Shown in pieces: positions 30,071 to 39,816 of a DNA stretch of 64,000 bases. The position numbers and the translations under genes were made by a program. Within the stretch, counting starts at the first letter, position 1. Each line of letters starts with the position of its first letter. Below the pieces are notes generated by a model. The model ran no database searches. It saw only the letters and a program-made list of their open reading frames with translations, and was not told the origin of the DNA. The DNA comes from Rhizobiaceae bacterium (GTDB taxonomy: Bacteria > Pseudomonadota > Alphaproteobacteria > Rhizobiales > Rhizobiaceae), in NCBI GenBank assembly GCA_017643025.1, contig JAEPOG010000004.1, forward strand, positions 416,141 through 480,140. The letters run 5' to 3'.

Positions 30071-30472
30071 ATGTTTCGCCCGCTCGTACCCGACACCATC
30101 CACCCGCCATTCTCCGCCTACAGCCACGGCGCGCTGGTGGAGGCTCCGGCGCGTATCGTCTTCTGTTCTGGCCAGTTGGGCGTTGCTGCCGATGGCACGA
30201 TCCCGCCGGATTGCGCCGGACAGACGAAGCTGTGCTTCGACAACATCCGTGGAGTGCTGCGTGAGGCGGGGATGGACCTCGCCAACATCGTTCGCATCAA
30301 TGCCTATGTGACCGGTCGCGAGCACCTCTCCGACTACATGAAGGTGCGCAACGCGCTCTTCTCCGACCCGCTGCCGGCATCGACCCTGATGATCGTCTCC
30401 GGCTTCGCACGGCCCGAATTCGTGGTCGAGATCGAGGCAGTCGCAGCGGCTGAACTGGAGAACGGCCGATGA
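30071..30472 (+). CDS. RidA-family (YjgF/YER057c/UK114) protein
   Basis: A 133-residue member of the RidA superfamily, which hydrolyses reactive enamines and imines; subfamilies serve in catabolic operons of pyrimidines and other nitrogen rings. FSAYSHGALVEAPARIVFCSGQLG and DMANIVRINAYVTGREHL-like segments (GMDLANIVRINAYVT) are typical. The catalytic arginine of true RidA expected near residue 105 is in SGFARPEFVVEIEAVA, where the sequence has Arg followed by Pro as in the active branch. Divergent from the ABC operon; its stop overlaps the next start by four bases. Confidence 0.88.
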   Translation: MFRPLVPDTIHPPFSAYSHGALVEAPARIVFCSGQLGVAADGTIPPDCAGQTKLCFDNIRGVLREAGMDLANIVRINAYVTGREHLSDYMKVRNALFSDPLPASTLMIVSGFARPEFVVEIEAVAAAELENGR

Positions 30473-31275
30473 CGCGCAAGGTCTGGTGGAACGACTTCAC
30501 CGCTCCCGACTTCGCCGACCTCGACCCCATGACGACAATCGCCATGATACCGATCGCGGCGGTCGAGCAGCATGGACCGCATCTGCCGGTCGGCACCGAC
30601 ACGATGATCAACCAGGGTTTTCTCGATCTGCTGATCGAGCGGCTGCCCGGGGACATTGCGCTGCGCATTCTGCCCATCCAGGCAGTCGGCAAGTCGAACG
30701 AGCATGTCTGGGCGCCGGGCACGCTGACCCATACGGCTGCGAACCTCATCGAAGGCTGGACCGAGCTTGGGCTGTCGGTGGCGCGAACCGGCATCCGCAA
30801 GATCGTGTTCGTCAATTCGCATGGCGGCAATGTCGAGATGATGGGCATCGTCGCGCGCGAACTGCGCGTCAAGGCCGGCATTCTGGCCGTGAAGGCCGGC
30901 TGGCACTTTCCGATGCCCGACGATCCGGTGTCCGATCAGGAGCGCAGGCACGGCATTCACGGCGGTGAGGTGGAGACGGCACTGATGCTGCATTTCCGCC
31001 CGGACACCGTCGACATGTCGAAAGCGGCCGATTTCGTCTCGGTTGCCGCGACGGATGAGGAGCGCTTCACCCATTTGCGCCCGACGGGCACGCTTTCCTA
31101 TGCCTGGATCGCCAGCGACCTCAATCGGGCGGGCGCTGTCGGCAACGCCGCGAAAGGAACCGCCGAACTCGGCAAGAGGATCGCCGAGCACCAGGTGGCA
31201 AGCATGATCGACCTCCTGCGCGATGTGCAAAAGGCCGATCTCCCGACGCCCATCGACATCTGGCCGGCACCGTGA
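30469..31275 (+). CDS. Creatininase-family amidohydrolase
   Basis: A 268-residue metal-dependent amidohydrolase. PIAAVEQHGPHLPVGTD holds the first metal ligands (Glu and His), FVNSHGGNVEMM the second set and HGIHGGEVETALML the third, all as in creatininase. The family opens cyclic amides (creatinine, FAPy of deazaflavin synthesis, mycofactocin maturation). Translationally coupled with RidA by an ATGA overlap, and facing a deaminase-transport operon, so ring opening of the imported or deaminated compound is plausible but unproven. Confidence 0.88.
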   Translation: MTRKVWWNDFTAPDFADLDPMTTIAMIPIAAVEQHGPHLPVGTDTMINQGFLDLLIERLPGDIALRILPIQAVGKSNEHVWAPGTLTHTAANLIEGWTELGLSVARTGIRKIVFVNSHGGNVEMMGIVARELRVKAGILAVKAGWHFPMPDDPVSDQERRHGIHGGEVETALMLHFRPDTVDMSKAADFVSVAATDEERFTHLRPTGTLSYAWIASDLNRAGAVGNAAKGTAELGKRIAEHQVASMIDLLRDVQKADLPTPIDIWPAP

Positions 31276-31277
31276 AA

Positions 31278-31299
31278 CAGCAGGGCATGAGGCCTGCTG
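31278..31299 (+). repeat. Hairpin after the creatininase gene
   Basis: CAGCAGG and CCTGCTG form a 7-bp stem two bases after the stop codon. No T-run follows directly, so its termination strength is unclear. The remaining bases to 31450 carry no gene. Confidence 0.5.
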
Positions 31300-31450
31300 C
31301 GCCCCGGCAGGTTACCGAGTTTTAATGATTTCCTTGCTGCTTTGCCGTAGATTGGCTGTCATAACCAGTGCGACCGGCAGCGTGGCGGATCTGCGCCGCG
31401 CTGCTGTGCTTGTGCAAGTCTGCGCAGGACCACGCCACCCGGAGACGTGA

Positions 31451-32629
31451 ATGTCGTTGTGGAAGCAGGCTATCGTATCTCTCGTGCTGCTCACAGCAGC
31501 CGCCGGCCTTTGGGCACGCTACTTCCCGGGTGCATCCGACATGCTCACGCGCTGGGGCCTGGACTGGATACCTGTGGCAACGGCCACGACCCAGCCGGAA
31601 TACGCCGACAACCCGCTCCAGAGGCGCGGTGGCGGCCCCCAGCAGCTTGTCGTGGCGGAGCCTGTTACCGAGGCGACTATCAACGACCGGCTGACTGCGA
31701 TCGGCACCGGCCGCGCGGCAAATTCGGTCGTCGTGACGCCTTTCTCGTCAGGCAGGTTGAGGGAGGTGCTGGTCGGCTCCGGCACCAGTGTCGAGGCCGG
31801 CGAAGTGATTGCCCGGCTCGACTCCGAATCCGAGCAGATCGCCGTCGATCGCGCGCATATCTCGCTCGATGACGCGCGCGCCCGCCTTGAGCGGATCAAT
31901 GCGCTTCGCTCGTCCAATACGGCCAGCGCCGTTCAGGTGACCGAAGCGGAGCTCGCGGTCCGCAACGCCGAACTGGCGCTGCGCGACGCTGAACTCGCAC
32001 TGGCACGGCGCTCGATTGCGGCCCCCATATCGGGAACGGTCGGCATCGTTCCGGTATCGGCGGGCAACTACGTCACCGCACAGTCCGAAATCGCTACGAT
32101 CGACGACCGCTCCGAAATCCTCGTCGATTTCTGGGTACCGGAGCGCTACGCCGGCCTGGTCGAGCTCGGCGCACCCATCGAAGCAACCTCGATAGCACGG
32201 CCGAACGAGGTGTTCGGCGGCGAAGTCAGCGCTCTCGACAACCGCATCGACGAGCAGAGCCGCACGCTGCATATCCAGGCACGCATCGAGAACCCGGCCG
32301 ATACGCTGCGCGCCGGCATGTCGTTCCGCGTCACCATGCGATTTCCGGGCGACCGCTATCCCGCCGTCAACCCGCTGTCGATCCAGTGGGGATCGGACGG
32401 CGCCTTTGTCTGGTCGATCGACAATGGTGTCGGGCGACGCGTTCCTGTGCGTGTCATCCAGCGCAACACCGACACCGTGCTCATCGACGCCGAGATCGCG
32501 CCGGGCACGATGGTGGTGACGGAAGGCATCCATTCGATACGCGAAGGGCAACCCGTTGCGACGGTCGGGCAACGCCCGCCGGAAACCTCCCAGGCCGAAC
32601 CGGGCGACGGCCGGCGTCGCGGCTCGTGA
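31451..32629 (+). CDS. RND efflux periplasmic adaptor (membrane fusion protein)
   Basis: A 392-residue adaptor anchored by an N-terminal membrane segment (residues 4-22). Biotinyl-lipoyl halves flank a short alpha-hairpin: RLREVLVGSGTSVEAGEVIARLDSES, then helices with ALRDAELALARRSIAAP, then APISGTVGIVPVSAGNYV. The beta-barrel region LVDFWVPERYAGLV and a membrane-proximal domain follow. It links the RND pump, ten bases downstream, to an outer-membrane channel that is not encoded here. ATG at 31451 follows GGAGA. Confidence 0.92.
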   Translation: MSLWKQAIVSLVLLTAAAGLWARYFPGASDMLTRWGLDWIPVATATTQPEYADNPLQRRGGGPQQLVVAEPVTEATINDRLTAIGTGRAANSVVVTPFSSGRLREVLVGSGTSVEAGEVIARLDSESEQIAVDRAHISLDDARARLERINALRSSNTASAVQVTEAELAVRNAELALRDAELALARRSIAAPISGTVGIVPVSAGNYVTAQSEIATIDDRSEILVDFWVPERYAGLVELGAPIEATSIARPNEVFGGEVSALDNRIDEQSRTLHIQARIENPADTLRAGMSFRVTMRFPGDRYPAVNPLSIQWGSDGAFVWSIDNGVGRRVPVRVIQRNTDTVLIDAEIAPGTMVVTEGIHSIREGQPVATVGQRPPETSQAEPGDGRRRGS

Positions 32630-32638
32630 GAGGCGGCA

Positions 32639-35600
32639 ATGGCGGCCAGCGACATCGCCCACAGGAGCGAAGCCGGCCTGACAGCGCTCTTCGTGCGCCG
32701 CCCGGTTCTCGCATTCGTTCTCAATACACTGATCGCAGTCGCCGGGCTCGCCGCCCTGTTCGGCGTCGAGATACGCGAGCTGCCGGATGTGGACCGGCCG
32801 GTCATTACCGTCCGCGCCAACTATTCGGGTGCATCGGCGGAATCCATCGACCGTGAAGTGACGGCGATCCTGGAAGGAGCGGTCTCCCGCGTCTCCGGCG
32901 TCAAATCGATTTCATCCAGTTCTGAATTCGGGCGCAGTCGGGTCACCGTCGAGTTTGGCGACGGAGTCAATCTGGACACGGCTGCCTCCGACATGCGCGA
33001 TGCGGTCGGACGAATCACCAACCAGCTACCGGACGACATCGAGACCCCGCGTATCATCAAGGCAGACGCCGACGCGCAGGCCGTTGTGCGGCTCGCCGTA
33101 ACGTCGGACCGCATGAGCGTGCAAGACATGACGGTGCTGGTCGAAGACCAGGTCGTCGATGCGTTCGCAGCAGTGCCAGGCGTGGCCGACGTGCAGGTCT
33201 ATGGCGACCGCGACAAGGTTTTCCGTATCGACATCAACCAGGGCAAGCTTGCTAGCCTTGGCCTCACCATCGCAGACATCCGCAACGCGCTGGCCTCCAT
33301 GTCCTTCGACACGCCGGCGGGATCGCTGACCAGCAACACGCAGGACCTCATCGTCCGGGCCACGGCCTCGGTCACGACTCCCGACGAGTTTGAGAACATC
33401 GTCATCAACAGGCGCGTCAGGCTGGGCGATATCGCCACCGTCACGCTCGGCGCCGATCTCAACGAAACCCAGCTTCGCGCCAACGGCAAGACAGGCATTG
33501 GGCTTGGCATCGTACGACAGGCCCAATCGAACACACTCGAGATTTCGCGCGGCGTGCGCGCCGCTGCGGAAGAGATTCAAAAGCGTCTGCCAGAAGGCAT
33601 GACCATCGGTGTCACGTCGGACGACGCCATCTTCATCAATGGCGCCATCCACGAGGTGGAGATCGCGCTCGGCATCTCCGTCACCGTCGTGCTGCTGATC
33701 ATCTTCCTCTTCCTGTGGGATTTGCGCGCCACGATCATTCCGGGGCTGGCGATGCCGGTCGCGCTCATCGGTACGATCGCGGCGATCTATCTTGCCGGCT
33801 TCTCGATCAACATCCTGACACTGCTTGCGCTGGTCCTGGCGACTGGCCTCGTGGTGGATGACGCCATCGTCGTACTCGAGAACATCGTGCGCCGGCGTAA
33901 TGAGGGCATGGGGCCCCGCGCGGCCGCCGTGCTTGGCACCAAGGAAGTGTTCTTCGCCGTCATCGCGACGACGGCGACGCTGATCGCCGTCTTCGTACCG
34001 CTATCGTTCCTGCCGGGGCAAACCGGCGGGCTGTTCCGGGAGTTCGGTTTCGTGTTGGCGATCGCGGTATTTCTGTCGTCGATCGTTGCATTGGCGCTCT
34101 GCCCCATGCTGGCATCGCGGATGCTGGCGGGCGGGCAAGGCGACCACGTGCGAAGCGGCCTCGTTGCTTCCATCGGCGGCTTTCTGGCCGCCGCATACCG
34201 GCGGCTTCTCACCGCGAGCCTCAACGCTCCAATGGTGGTCATCGTCGTCGCCGCTCTTTTCGCAGCGCTTGCCGCCGCGCTGTTTCCGACCATCCGCTCC
34301 GAGTTGACGCCGCCGGAGGATCGTTCGGTCGCCTTCATGCGCGTGTCGGCGCCGCAGGGCGTGAGCCTCGACTATTTCTCGCAGCGCATGCGCGAGATCG
34401 AGGCCTTGATCCAGCCCCTGCGCGATACCGGCGAAATCGCCAATACATTCGCCATTGCCGGCTCCGGAGGTTCGCAGAACAGCGGCTTCATGGTCATGAC
34501 TCTCGCGCCATGGGATCAGCGCGAACGGCCGCAGCAGGCCATTCTGGCCGATGTCACAAACGCCGTGCGCGATGTGCCGGGCGTGCGCGCGTTCGCCTTC
34601 CAGCCCAACAGCCTCGGCATACGCGGCGCCGGCAACGGCATGCAGTTCGCCCTTGTAGGCAACAACTACGCCGATCTCGGCGCGGCGGCGCAGGCGATCG
34701 TCGCCGATATGGAAGAGGACCAGCGCTTCCAGCAGCCGCGCCTTTCGGAAGAGCCTACCCAGCCGCAGCTTTCGGTCTCCATCGACCGTGAGCGCGCTGC
34801 CGAAGTCGGCATCGACATTGCCGGTCTGGCGGAAGCCATGCAGGCCATGCTCGACGGCCGCCAGATTGGCACAGTGTTCGTCAACGACCGCAGCTTCGCA
34901 GTGAAGCTGGTGTCGACCACCAACCCGATCAACGACCCGACCGACCTGGAGAACATCTTCCTCAGGACCGGCGACGGCCGTTTCGTTCCGATCTCCACGA
35001 TCGCGACACTCACCGAGCAGGCGGTACCCCCCTCGCTCGAGCGCGAGCAGCAGATGCGCGCGGTAGCGATATCTTCCGGCCTGTCGCCAGACTTCGCATT
35101 GGGCAGCGCCTACGAGCGGGTGCTCGAGATCGCCGAGCCGCATTTGCCGGCCGGGGCACGGGTCATCCCTCTGGCCGAGGCAGCGACGCTCGGTGAGACG
35201 TCGAGCTCGATGCTCACCATTTTCGGCTTCGCCGTGGTCATCATACTGCTGGTGCTGGCGGCGCAGTTCGAGAGCTTTGTGTCCGCGATCATCATCATGA
35301 CTACGGTGCCGCTCGGGCTTGCCTGCGCGGTCTTTGCGCTGCTGCTCACCGGCACGAGCCTCAATGTCTACAGCCAGATCGGCCTTGTGCTCCTGGTCGG
35401 CATCATGGCCAAGAACGGCATCCTTATCGTAGAATTCGCCAACCAGCTGCGCGACCGAGGGCTCGGCGTCCGCGAGGCCATCGAGGAGGCATCTAACATC
35501 CGGCTGCGTCCGGTCGTGATGACCATGATCTGTACGGTTGTCGGTGGCCTGCCGCTGATCCTTGCCAGCGGCGCGGGCGCCGAGGCTCGTGTCTCGCTAG

Positions 35601-35773
35601 GCTGGGTCATCGTCGGCGGCCTCGGCCTCTCGACTGTCTCGACCCTGTTCCTGACGCCTGTTGCTTATCTGCTTCTGGGCCGTTTCGTAACGCCGAAATC
35701 CCACGAGGAAGCGCGCCTGTTCCGTGAACTCGACGCAGCCGCGCAGGACCAGCGACCGGCGCCGGCGGAATAA
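32639..35773 (+). CDS. RND multidrug efflux pump, AcrB/HAE1 type
   Basis: A 1044-residue proton-driven pump with the usual two-fold repeat: membrane spans after residue 20, 340-480, 530, and 855-1030. The transmembrane-4 motif LVVDDAIVVLENIVRRRNEG contains the two adjacent aspartates of the proton relay found in drug pumps and lacking in metal pumps of other type. Ends in a charged tail with EEARLFRELDAAA. No local regulator gene, and no outer-membrane factor, so TolC-like protein elsewhere is assumed. ATG follows GAGAGGCGG. Confidence 0.95.
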   Translation: MAASDIAHRSEAGLTALFVRRPVLAFVLNTLIAVAGLAALFGVEIRELPDVDRPVITVRANYSGASAESIDREVTAILEGAVSRVSGVKSISSSSEFGRSRVTVEFGDGVNLDTAASDMRDAVGRITNQLPDDIETPRIIKADADAQAVVRLAVTSDRMSVQDMTVLVEDQVVDAFAAVPGVADVQVYGDRDKVFRIDINQGKLASLGLTIADIRNALASMSFDTPAGSLTSNTQDLIVRATASVTTPDEFENIVINRRVRLGDIATVTLGADLNETQLRANGKTGIGLGIVRQAQSNTLEISRGVRAAAEEIQKRLPEGMTIGVTSDDAIFINGAIHEVEIALGISVTVVLLIIFLFLWDLRATIIPGLAMPVALIGTIAAIYLAGFSINILTLLALVLATGLVVDDAIVVLENIVRRRNEGMGPRAAAVLGTKEVFFAVIATTATLIAVFVPLSFLPGQTGGLFREFGFVLAIAVFLSSIVALALCPMLASRMLAGGQGDHVRSGLVASIGGFLAAAYRRLLTASLNAPMVVIVVAALFAALAAALFPTIRSELTPPEDRSVAFMRVSAPQGVSLDYFSQRMREIEALIQPLRDTGEIANTFAIAGSGGSQNSGFMVMTLAPWDQRERPQQAILADVTNAVRDVPGVRAFAFQPNSLGIRGAGNGMQFALVGNNYADLGAAAQAIVADMEEDQRFQQPRLSEEPTQPQLSVSIDRERAAEVGIDIAGLAEAMQAMLDGRQIGTVFVNDRSFAVKLVSTTNPINDPTDLENIFLRTGDGRFVPISTIATLTEQAVPPSLEREQQMRAVAISSGLSPDFALGSAYERVLEIAEPHLPAGARVIPLAEAATLGETSSSMLTIFGFAVVIILLVLAAQFESFVSAIIIMTTVPLGLACAVFALLLTGTSLNVYSQIGLVLLVGIMAKNGILIVEFANQLRDRGLGVREAIEEASNIRLRPVVMTMICTVVGGLPLILASGAGAEARVSLGWVIVGGLGLSTVSTLFLTPVAYLLLGRFVTPKSHEEARLFRELDAAAQDQRPAPAE

Positions 35774-35794
35774 GCAGTCCAATGTAGTTCCAAG

Positions 35795-35825
35795 AGAAAG
35801 GGCCGCGCGGTTTCCCGCGAGGCCC
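35795..35825. terminator. Terminator between convergent RND and Liv-type units
   Basis: GGGCC-G-CGCGG and CCGCG-A-GGCCC form an 11-position stem with one mismatch around TTTC. In the leftward direction it is followed by TTTCTCTT, so it ends the leftward operon; rightward the T-run is missing. Confidence 0.65.
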
Positions 35826-35849
35826 TCATTCGTCAGATGGCAGAAACGC

Positions 35850-37025
35850 TTAGTTGCTCTGCGTGGGATCGACGCGCGAAACTTCGACCCACTTGCCGCC
35901 GTCGATCTTCGAGATGACGATCAGATTGCCGCCCTGATGGTCGGGGCCGACATCGATCGGCACATCGTTGATGACGTCGTCATAGGCGAGGCCTTCCATC
36001 GCCGCGCGGAAGCTCTCCGAAGTGAGGTCCGGACCGGCAGCCTCAAGCGCCTTCACCAGCGTCGTGGCTGCGCTGTAGCCGAGCTGTGCCGCGGTATCCG
36101 CGGGGTTGCCCGAATAGGCCTGATAGGCCTCTGCCCATTCCTTGACTTCCGGCACGTCGAGACGGTCTTCGAAGTCAACCCAGCCGGCGGCCGCGTAGTA
36201 GCCCTCGGTCACGCCGCCGGGCACTTTGGCAACTGCCGTATTGAAACCGGCCGACGAACCGATGAACGTCACGTCGGTCCAGCCCAGCTTCTTGGCCGTG
36301 CCGTAGGCAACGATGGTCTGACGCACGCCGATTGCGGTCGCGACGATGTCGCAGCCCGCTGCCTGCAGCTTCTGGATCGAGCCGACGAAATCCTGCTCGT
36401 CCGGCTTGTGGGTGGTCTCGTCCGCCCAGGTCAGGCCGAGCGCTTCGGTCTCTTCCTTGGCGCCCTGCTGGATCTCGAGGCCAAAGTCCGAAGGAATGTA
36501 CATCGCGCACACTTCCTGCGCCCCGGTCTCTTCGGCGAGATACCGGATGCCGGCCCGCAGCTGGTCATAGTACGACGAGAAGCCGGCATACTTGTAGGTG
36601 ATGTCGCCTTCCAGCATCTGGCGGGCAGCCGTCAACGGCCCGACATTCGCGACCTCCTTCGCCTCCATCAGCGGGAAGCCGGCGATGTTGTGCGGCGTGC
36701 CGAGGTTGAGGATCATCGCGAACACCTGGTCCGAGTTGATCAGTTTGTTGAAGTTCTGCACCGCCTTGGGCACCTGGTAGCCGTGATCCTCGACGACGAA
36801 ACGGATCGTGCGGCCATGAATGCCGCCCGCCGCGTTGACTTCGTCGAACAGCATCTGCGCGGCCTTGATGGCGCCGACGTTGAACGCGGCAAAGATGCCG
36901 GAGAGGTCGCCGTTCGAGCCGATGACGATCTCGCTGTCGGTGACGCCCTGCGTCGCATTTGCCGCGCTTGTCATCCCGGCCGCGAGGCCGAGCGCAAGAA
37001 GCGACTTGCCGATAATGTGCTTCAT
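35850..37025 (-). CDS. Branched-chain-type ABC substrate-binding protein
   Basis: A 391-residue periplasmic protein of the LivJ/Leu-Ile-Val binding (type I) fold with a signal peptide cleaved near residue 24 (ANA). IVIGSNGDLSGIFAAFNVGAIKAAQMLFDEVNAAGGIHGR is the typical first lobe. ATG at 37025 follows AGGAGGAA. It is the last gene of the transporter operon, placed behind an acyl-CoA synthetase, which suggests a carboxylic acid ligand in place of an amino acid. Ligand not readable from the sequence. Confidence 0.92.
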   Translation of the reverse strand: MKHIIGKSLLALGLAAGMTSAANATQGVTDSEIVIGSNGDLSGIFAAFNVGAIKAAQMLFDEVNAAGGIHGRTIRFVVEDHGYQVPKAVQNFNKLINSDQVFAMILNLGTPHNIAGFPLMEAKEVANVGPLTAARQMLEGDITYKYAGFSSYYDQLRAGIRYLAEETGAQEVCAMYIPSDFGLEIQQGAKEETEALGLTWADETTHKPDEQDFVGSIQKLQAAGCDIVATAIGVRQTIVAYGTAKKLGWTDVTFIGSSAGFNTAVAKVPGGVTEGYYAAAGWVDFEDRLDVPEVKEWAEAYQAYSGNPADTAAQLGYSAATTLVKALEAAGPDLTSESFRAAMEGLAYDDVINDVPIDVGPDHQGGNLIVISKIDGGKWVEVSRVDPTQSN

Positions 37026-37064
37026 GTCATTTCCTCCTGTGTTGACTTTGCGAGTGCAGGGCGC

Positions 37065-38954
37065 TCAGCCATACATCTCGTCGATCAGCTTCTTATGTTT
37101 CTTCTCCACGAAGCTGCGTTTCAGCTTCATCGTGGCTGTGAGTTCCTCATCTTCGGGCGTCAGCAGCACATCGATCAAGCGGAAATCCTTGATTTGCTCA
37201 ACGCGGGCGAATTCCCGGTTGGTTTCGTCGACAACGCCCCCAATCAGGTCGCGCACCTCCTGGGCGGCGCAAAGCGACTTAAAGTTGTTGAAGGGCACGC
37301 GTTTGTCCTGCGCGAATTTCTCGACATTCTCCTGGTCGATCATGATCAGGCAGGAGAGGTATTTGCGCTGGTCGCCAATGACCACGGCGTCCGCAATGTA
37401 GGGCGAGAACTTGAGCCGGTTTTCGATCTCGGCCGGCGTGATGTTCTTGCCGCCGGCGGTGATGATGATGTCCTTGGCGCGGCCGGTGATGTAGAGGAAG
37501 CCCTCATTGTCGATGCGACCGACATCGCCTGTGTGCAGCCAGCCGCCTTCGCCGATGGTTTCGGCGGTCTTGTCGGGTTTGTTCCAGTAGCCCTTGAAGA
37601 CGTTGGGGCCGCGATACTGAATTTCTCCGTCCGCTCCGAAGCGAACCTCGCCGCCCGGCACCACCTTGCCGATGCTGCCCGTCTTGTTGTCGTCGACATA
37701 GTTGACCGAGATGACGCCGGAGCTCTCGGTCATGCCGTAGCCCTCGAGGACGGTAATGCCGACCGCCCGGTACCAGGACAGAAGCGCCGGCGAAATCGGC
37801 GCGGCCCCGGTGGTGCCACGGCGAAGCCGGTCGAAACCGAGAAGCAGCCGCAGCTTGCTCAACACCATGAAGTCCCAGAAGGCGTAGCTCAGCTTCGTCA
37901 AGAACGGCACGGGCTCGCCGTTCTGCAGCGCCTCGCCGCGTTTCATGCCCGCCGCGATGGCGCGCCGGTACGCCCATTTGCCGATCCAGGTGGCCTCGTC
38001 GGCCATGATCGAGACCCGCGAATAGACCTTCTCCCAGACGCGCGGCACGGCAGTGAATATGTGCGGGCTGACCTCGCGGACATTGTCGAACACCGTTTCC
38101 GGGCTCTCGGCGAAATTGACGATCGAGCCGTGGCCGACCGGCACGAACACCGAGATCAGCCGCTCCAGAATGTGACAGAGCGGAAGGAAGCACACTTGCT
38201 CGTCCGTCTCGGAGACGGGCAGCGTCAGCGACGCGCCGATGATCGAGGCGATGATATTGGAGTGGCTGATCATCGCGCCCTTGGGCGCGCCCGTCGTTCC
38301 CGACGTGTAGACGAGGATCGCCGTGTCGTCCGGCTTCGACCGCGCGATTTCCTCCTCGAACCGGTTCGGGTTCGCCTTCAGGAAGTCGCGGCCGATCCGG
38401 TAAAGGTCGTCGATGAAAATGACCTTGTCGTCCTTGAAAGCGTGCAGGCCGTCGCGGTCGTAGACGATGACCTTGGTCAGGCCCGGCATCTCGTCGCGGA
38501 CCGACAGGAACTTGTCGAGCTGCTCGTCATTCTCGACGAACAGGAAGCGGCTATCGGAGTCGTTGACCAGATATTTGAGCTGCGACGCTGCATCGGTTGC
38601 ATAGACACCCGACACGATGCCGCCGACCGACTGCACGCCGAGATCGGTGTAGATCCATTCCTTATTGTCTTCCGACAGGATCGAAATCACCTCGCCGCGT
38701 TTCAGGCCGAGCGCCAGCAGACCGAGGCCGATCAGGCGCGCATGCTCGTAGAAATCGGTCCAGGAATAGGCGAGCCAGATGCCGAGGTCCTTCTCGCGAT
38801 GCGCGATCTTGGCGCCGTATTTTTCGCAGTTCTGCCGGAACAGCTTCGGCAGCGTGTCGCAGCCGTCGAAATAGAACGGCCCCTTGCCGATGTCGGCGTT
38901 GAAGCTGTGGCCGTTCACCACCTGTTGCGGGGGCAGTTTTTCAGCGATCGTCAT
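37065..38954 (-). CDS. AMP-dependent long-chain acyl-CoA synthetase
   Basis: A 629-residue ligase of the ANL superfamily that charges a carboxylic acid with CoA at the expense of ATP. YTSGTTGAPKGAMISHSN (P-loop), LEGYGMTESSG, GWLHTGDVGRID and the C-terminal lysine region ATMKLKRSFVEKKHKKLID are all in place; DIIITAGGKNITPAEIENRL is the hinge. The length with an insertion near 300-370 is that of FadD15/FAA-like long-chain enzymes. ATG at 38954 follows GGGAGGAGC. Sits between the transporter ATPase and the binding-protein gene, so transport and activation are linked. Confidence 0.93.
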   Translation of the reverse strand: MTIAEKLPPQQVVNGHSFNADIGKGPFYFDGCDTLPKLFRQNCEKYGAKIAHREKDLGIWLAYSWTDFYEHARLIGLGLLALGLKRGEVISILSEDNKEWIYTDLGVQSVGGIVSGVYATDAASQLKYLVNDSDSRFLFVENDEQLDKFLSVRDEMPGLTKVIVYDRDGLHAFKDDKVIFIDDLYRIGRDFLKANPNRFEEEIARSKPDDTAILVYTSGTTGAPKGAMISHSNIIASIIGASLTLPVSETDEQVCFLPLCHILERLISVFVPVGHGSIVNFAESPETVFDNVREVSPHIFTAVPRVWEKVYSRVSIMADEATWIGKWAYRRAIAAGMKRGEALQNGEPVPFLTKLSYAFWDFMVLSKLRLLLGFDRLRRGTTGAAPISPALLSWYRAVGITVLEGYGMTESSGVISVNYVDDNKTGSIGKVVPGGEVRFGADGEIQYRGPNVFKGYWNKPDKTAETIGEGGWLHTGDVGRIDNEGFLYITGRAKDIIITAGGKNITPAEIENRLKFSPYIADAVVIGDQRKYLSCLIMIDQENVEKFAQDKRVPFNNFKSLCAAQEVRDLIGGVVDETNREFARVEQIKDFRLIDVLLTPEDEELTATMKLKRSFVEKKHKKLIDEMYG

Positions 38955-39006
38955 TCCGTGCTCCTCCCGGAGGCCGGGCGCCGCAGCGCCGCCGGCTGTC
39001 CAATCC

Positions 39007-39816
39007 TCACCGCCATGTCTTCTTCTGCTTCCAGCGCTTCTGTCCGCGCTGGCTCTCTTCCTTGATGCCGAGATAGAACTCCTGCACGTCCTTAGACTGC
39101 AGCAGCCGTTTGGCGTCGTCCGCCATAACGATGCGGCCAAGCTCCATCACGTAGCCGTAGTCGGCGACGTTGAGCGCAACCATGGCGTTCTGCTCCACCA
39201 GCATCATCGTCACGCCCTGCTCCTCGTTTAGGCGGCGGATGATGCCGAATATCTCCTTAACCAGGATCGGCGACAGGCCGAGGCTGGGTTCGTCGAGCAA
39301 CATCAACTTGGGCCTGGCCATCAGCCCGCGCGCAATCGCCAGCATCTGCTGCTGGCCGCCCGACAGCGTTCCCGCCGCCTGTCGCGCCCGTTCCTTGAGG
39401 ATCGGGAAGTAGGAATGGACCATCTCCTCGTCCTCGCGGATGCCGGCGAGGTCGTTGCGCGTGTAGGCGCCCATGCGCAGGTTCTCGGCAACGGTGAGCA
39501 GCGGAAACACCTCACGCCCTTCGGGCACGTGCACGATGCCCGCCCGAACAACCTCGTCGGCCTCGGCTCCGGCAATGTCGCGGCCGTTGTAGGTGATCTG
39601 ACCTTTTTCGGGGTTCATGACGCCTGAAATGGTCTTCAGCAGCGTTGTCTTGCCGGCGCCGTTGGCGCCCAGAACGGTGACGATCTGCCCCTGCCTCACA
39701 TCGAGGCTGGCGCCACGGATGGCGACGATCGGTCCGTAATAGCTTTCGAGGTTGCGTACCGACAGGACAGTGTCTGCGGAAACTTTGTCGCCCGGTTTTT
39801 CAGCGGCTTGCAGCAT
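39007..39816 (-). CDS. Liv-type ABC transporter ATPase (LivF-like)
   Basis: A 269-residue ATPase. Walker A LGANGAGKTT, signature GTLSGGQQQMLAIARGL, Walker B LMLLDEPSLGLSP and the H-loop MLVEQN are typical of LivF, where the switch residue is a histidine or glutamine-type variant (here EQN). The C-terminal 20 residues are unusually lysine- and arginine-rich. ATG at 39816 overlaps the preceding gene's stop by one base; the GTG at 39819 is an alternative with AAGG seven bases before it. Confidence 0.92.
   Translation of the reverse strand: MLQAAEKPGDKVSADTVLSVRNLESYYGPIVAIRGASLDVRQGQIVTVLGANGAGKTTLLKTISGVMNPEKGQITYNGRDIAGAEADEVVRAGIVHVPEGREVFPLLTVAENLRMGAYTRNDLAGIREDEEMVHSYFPILKERARQAAGTLSGGQQQMLAIARGLMARPKLMLLDEPSLGLSPILVKEIFGIIRRLNEEQGVTMMLVEQNAMVALNVADYGYVMELGRIVMADDAKRLLQSKDVQEFYLGIKEESQRGQKRWKQKKTWR

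Noticed and set aside
35724..39065. A very long rightward open frame (over 1100 codons) opposite the binding-protein and acyl-CoA synthetase genes
   Set aside because: It is the mirror of two well-recognised leftward genes, has no family features, and arises from high-GC third-position bias.
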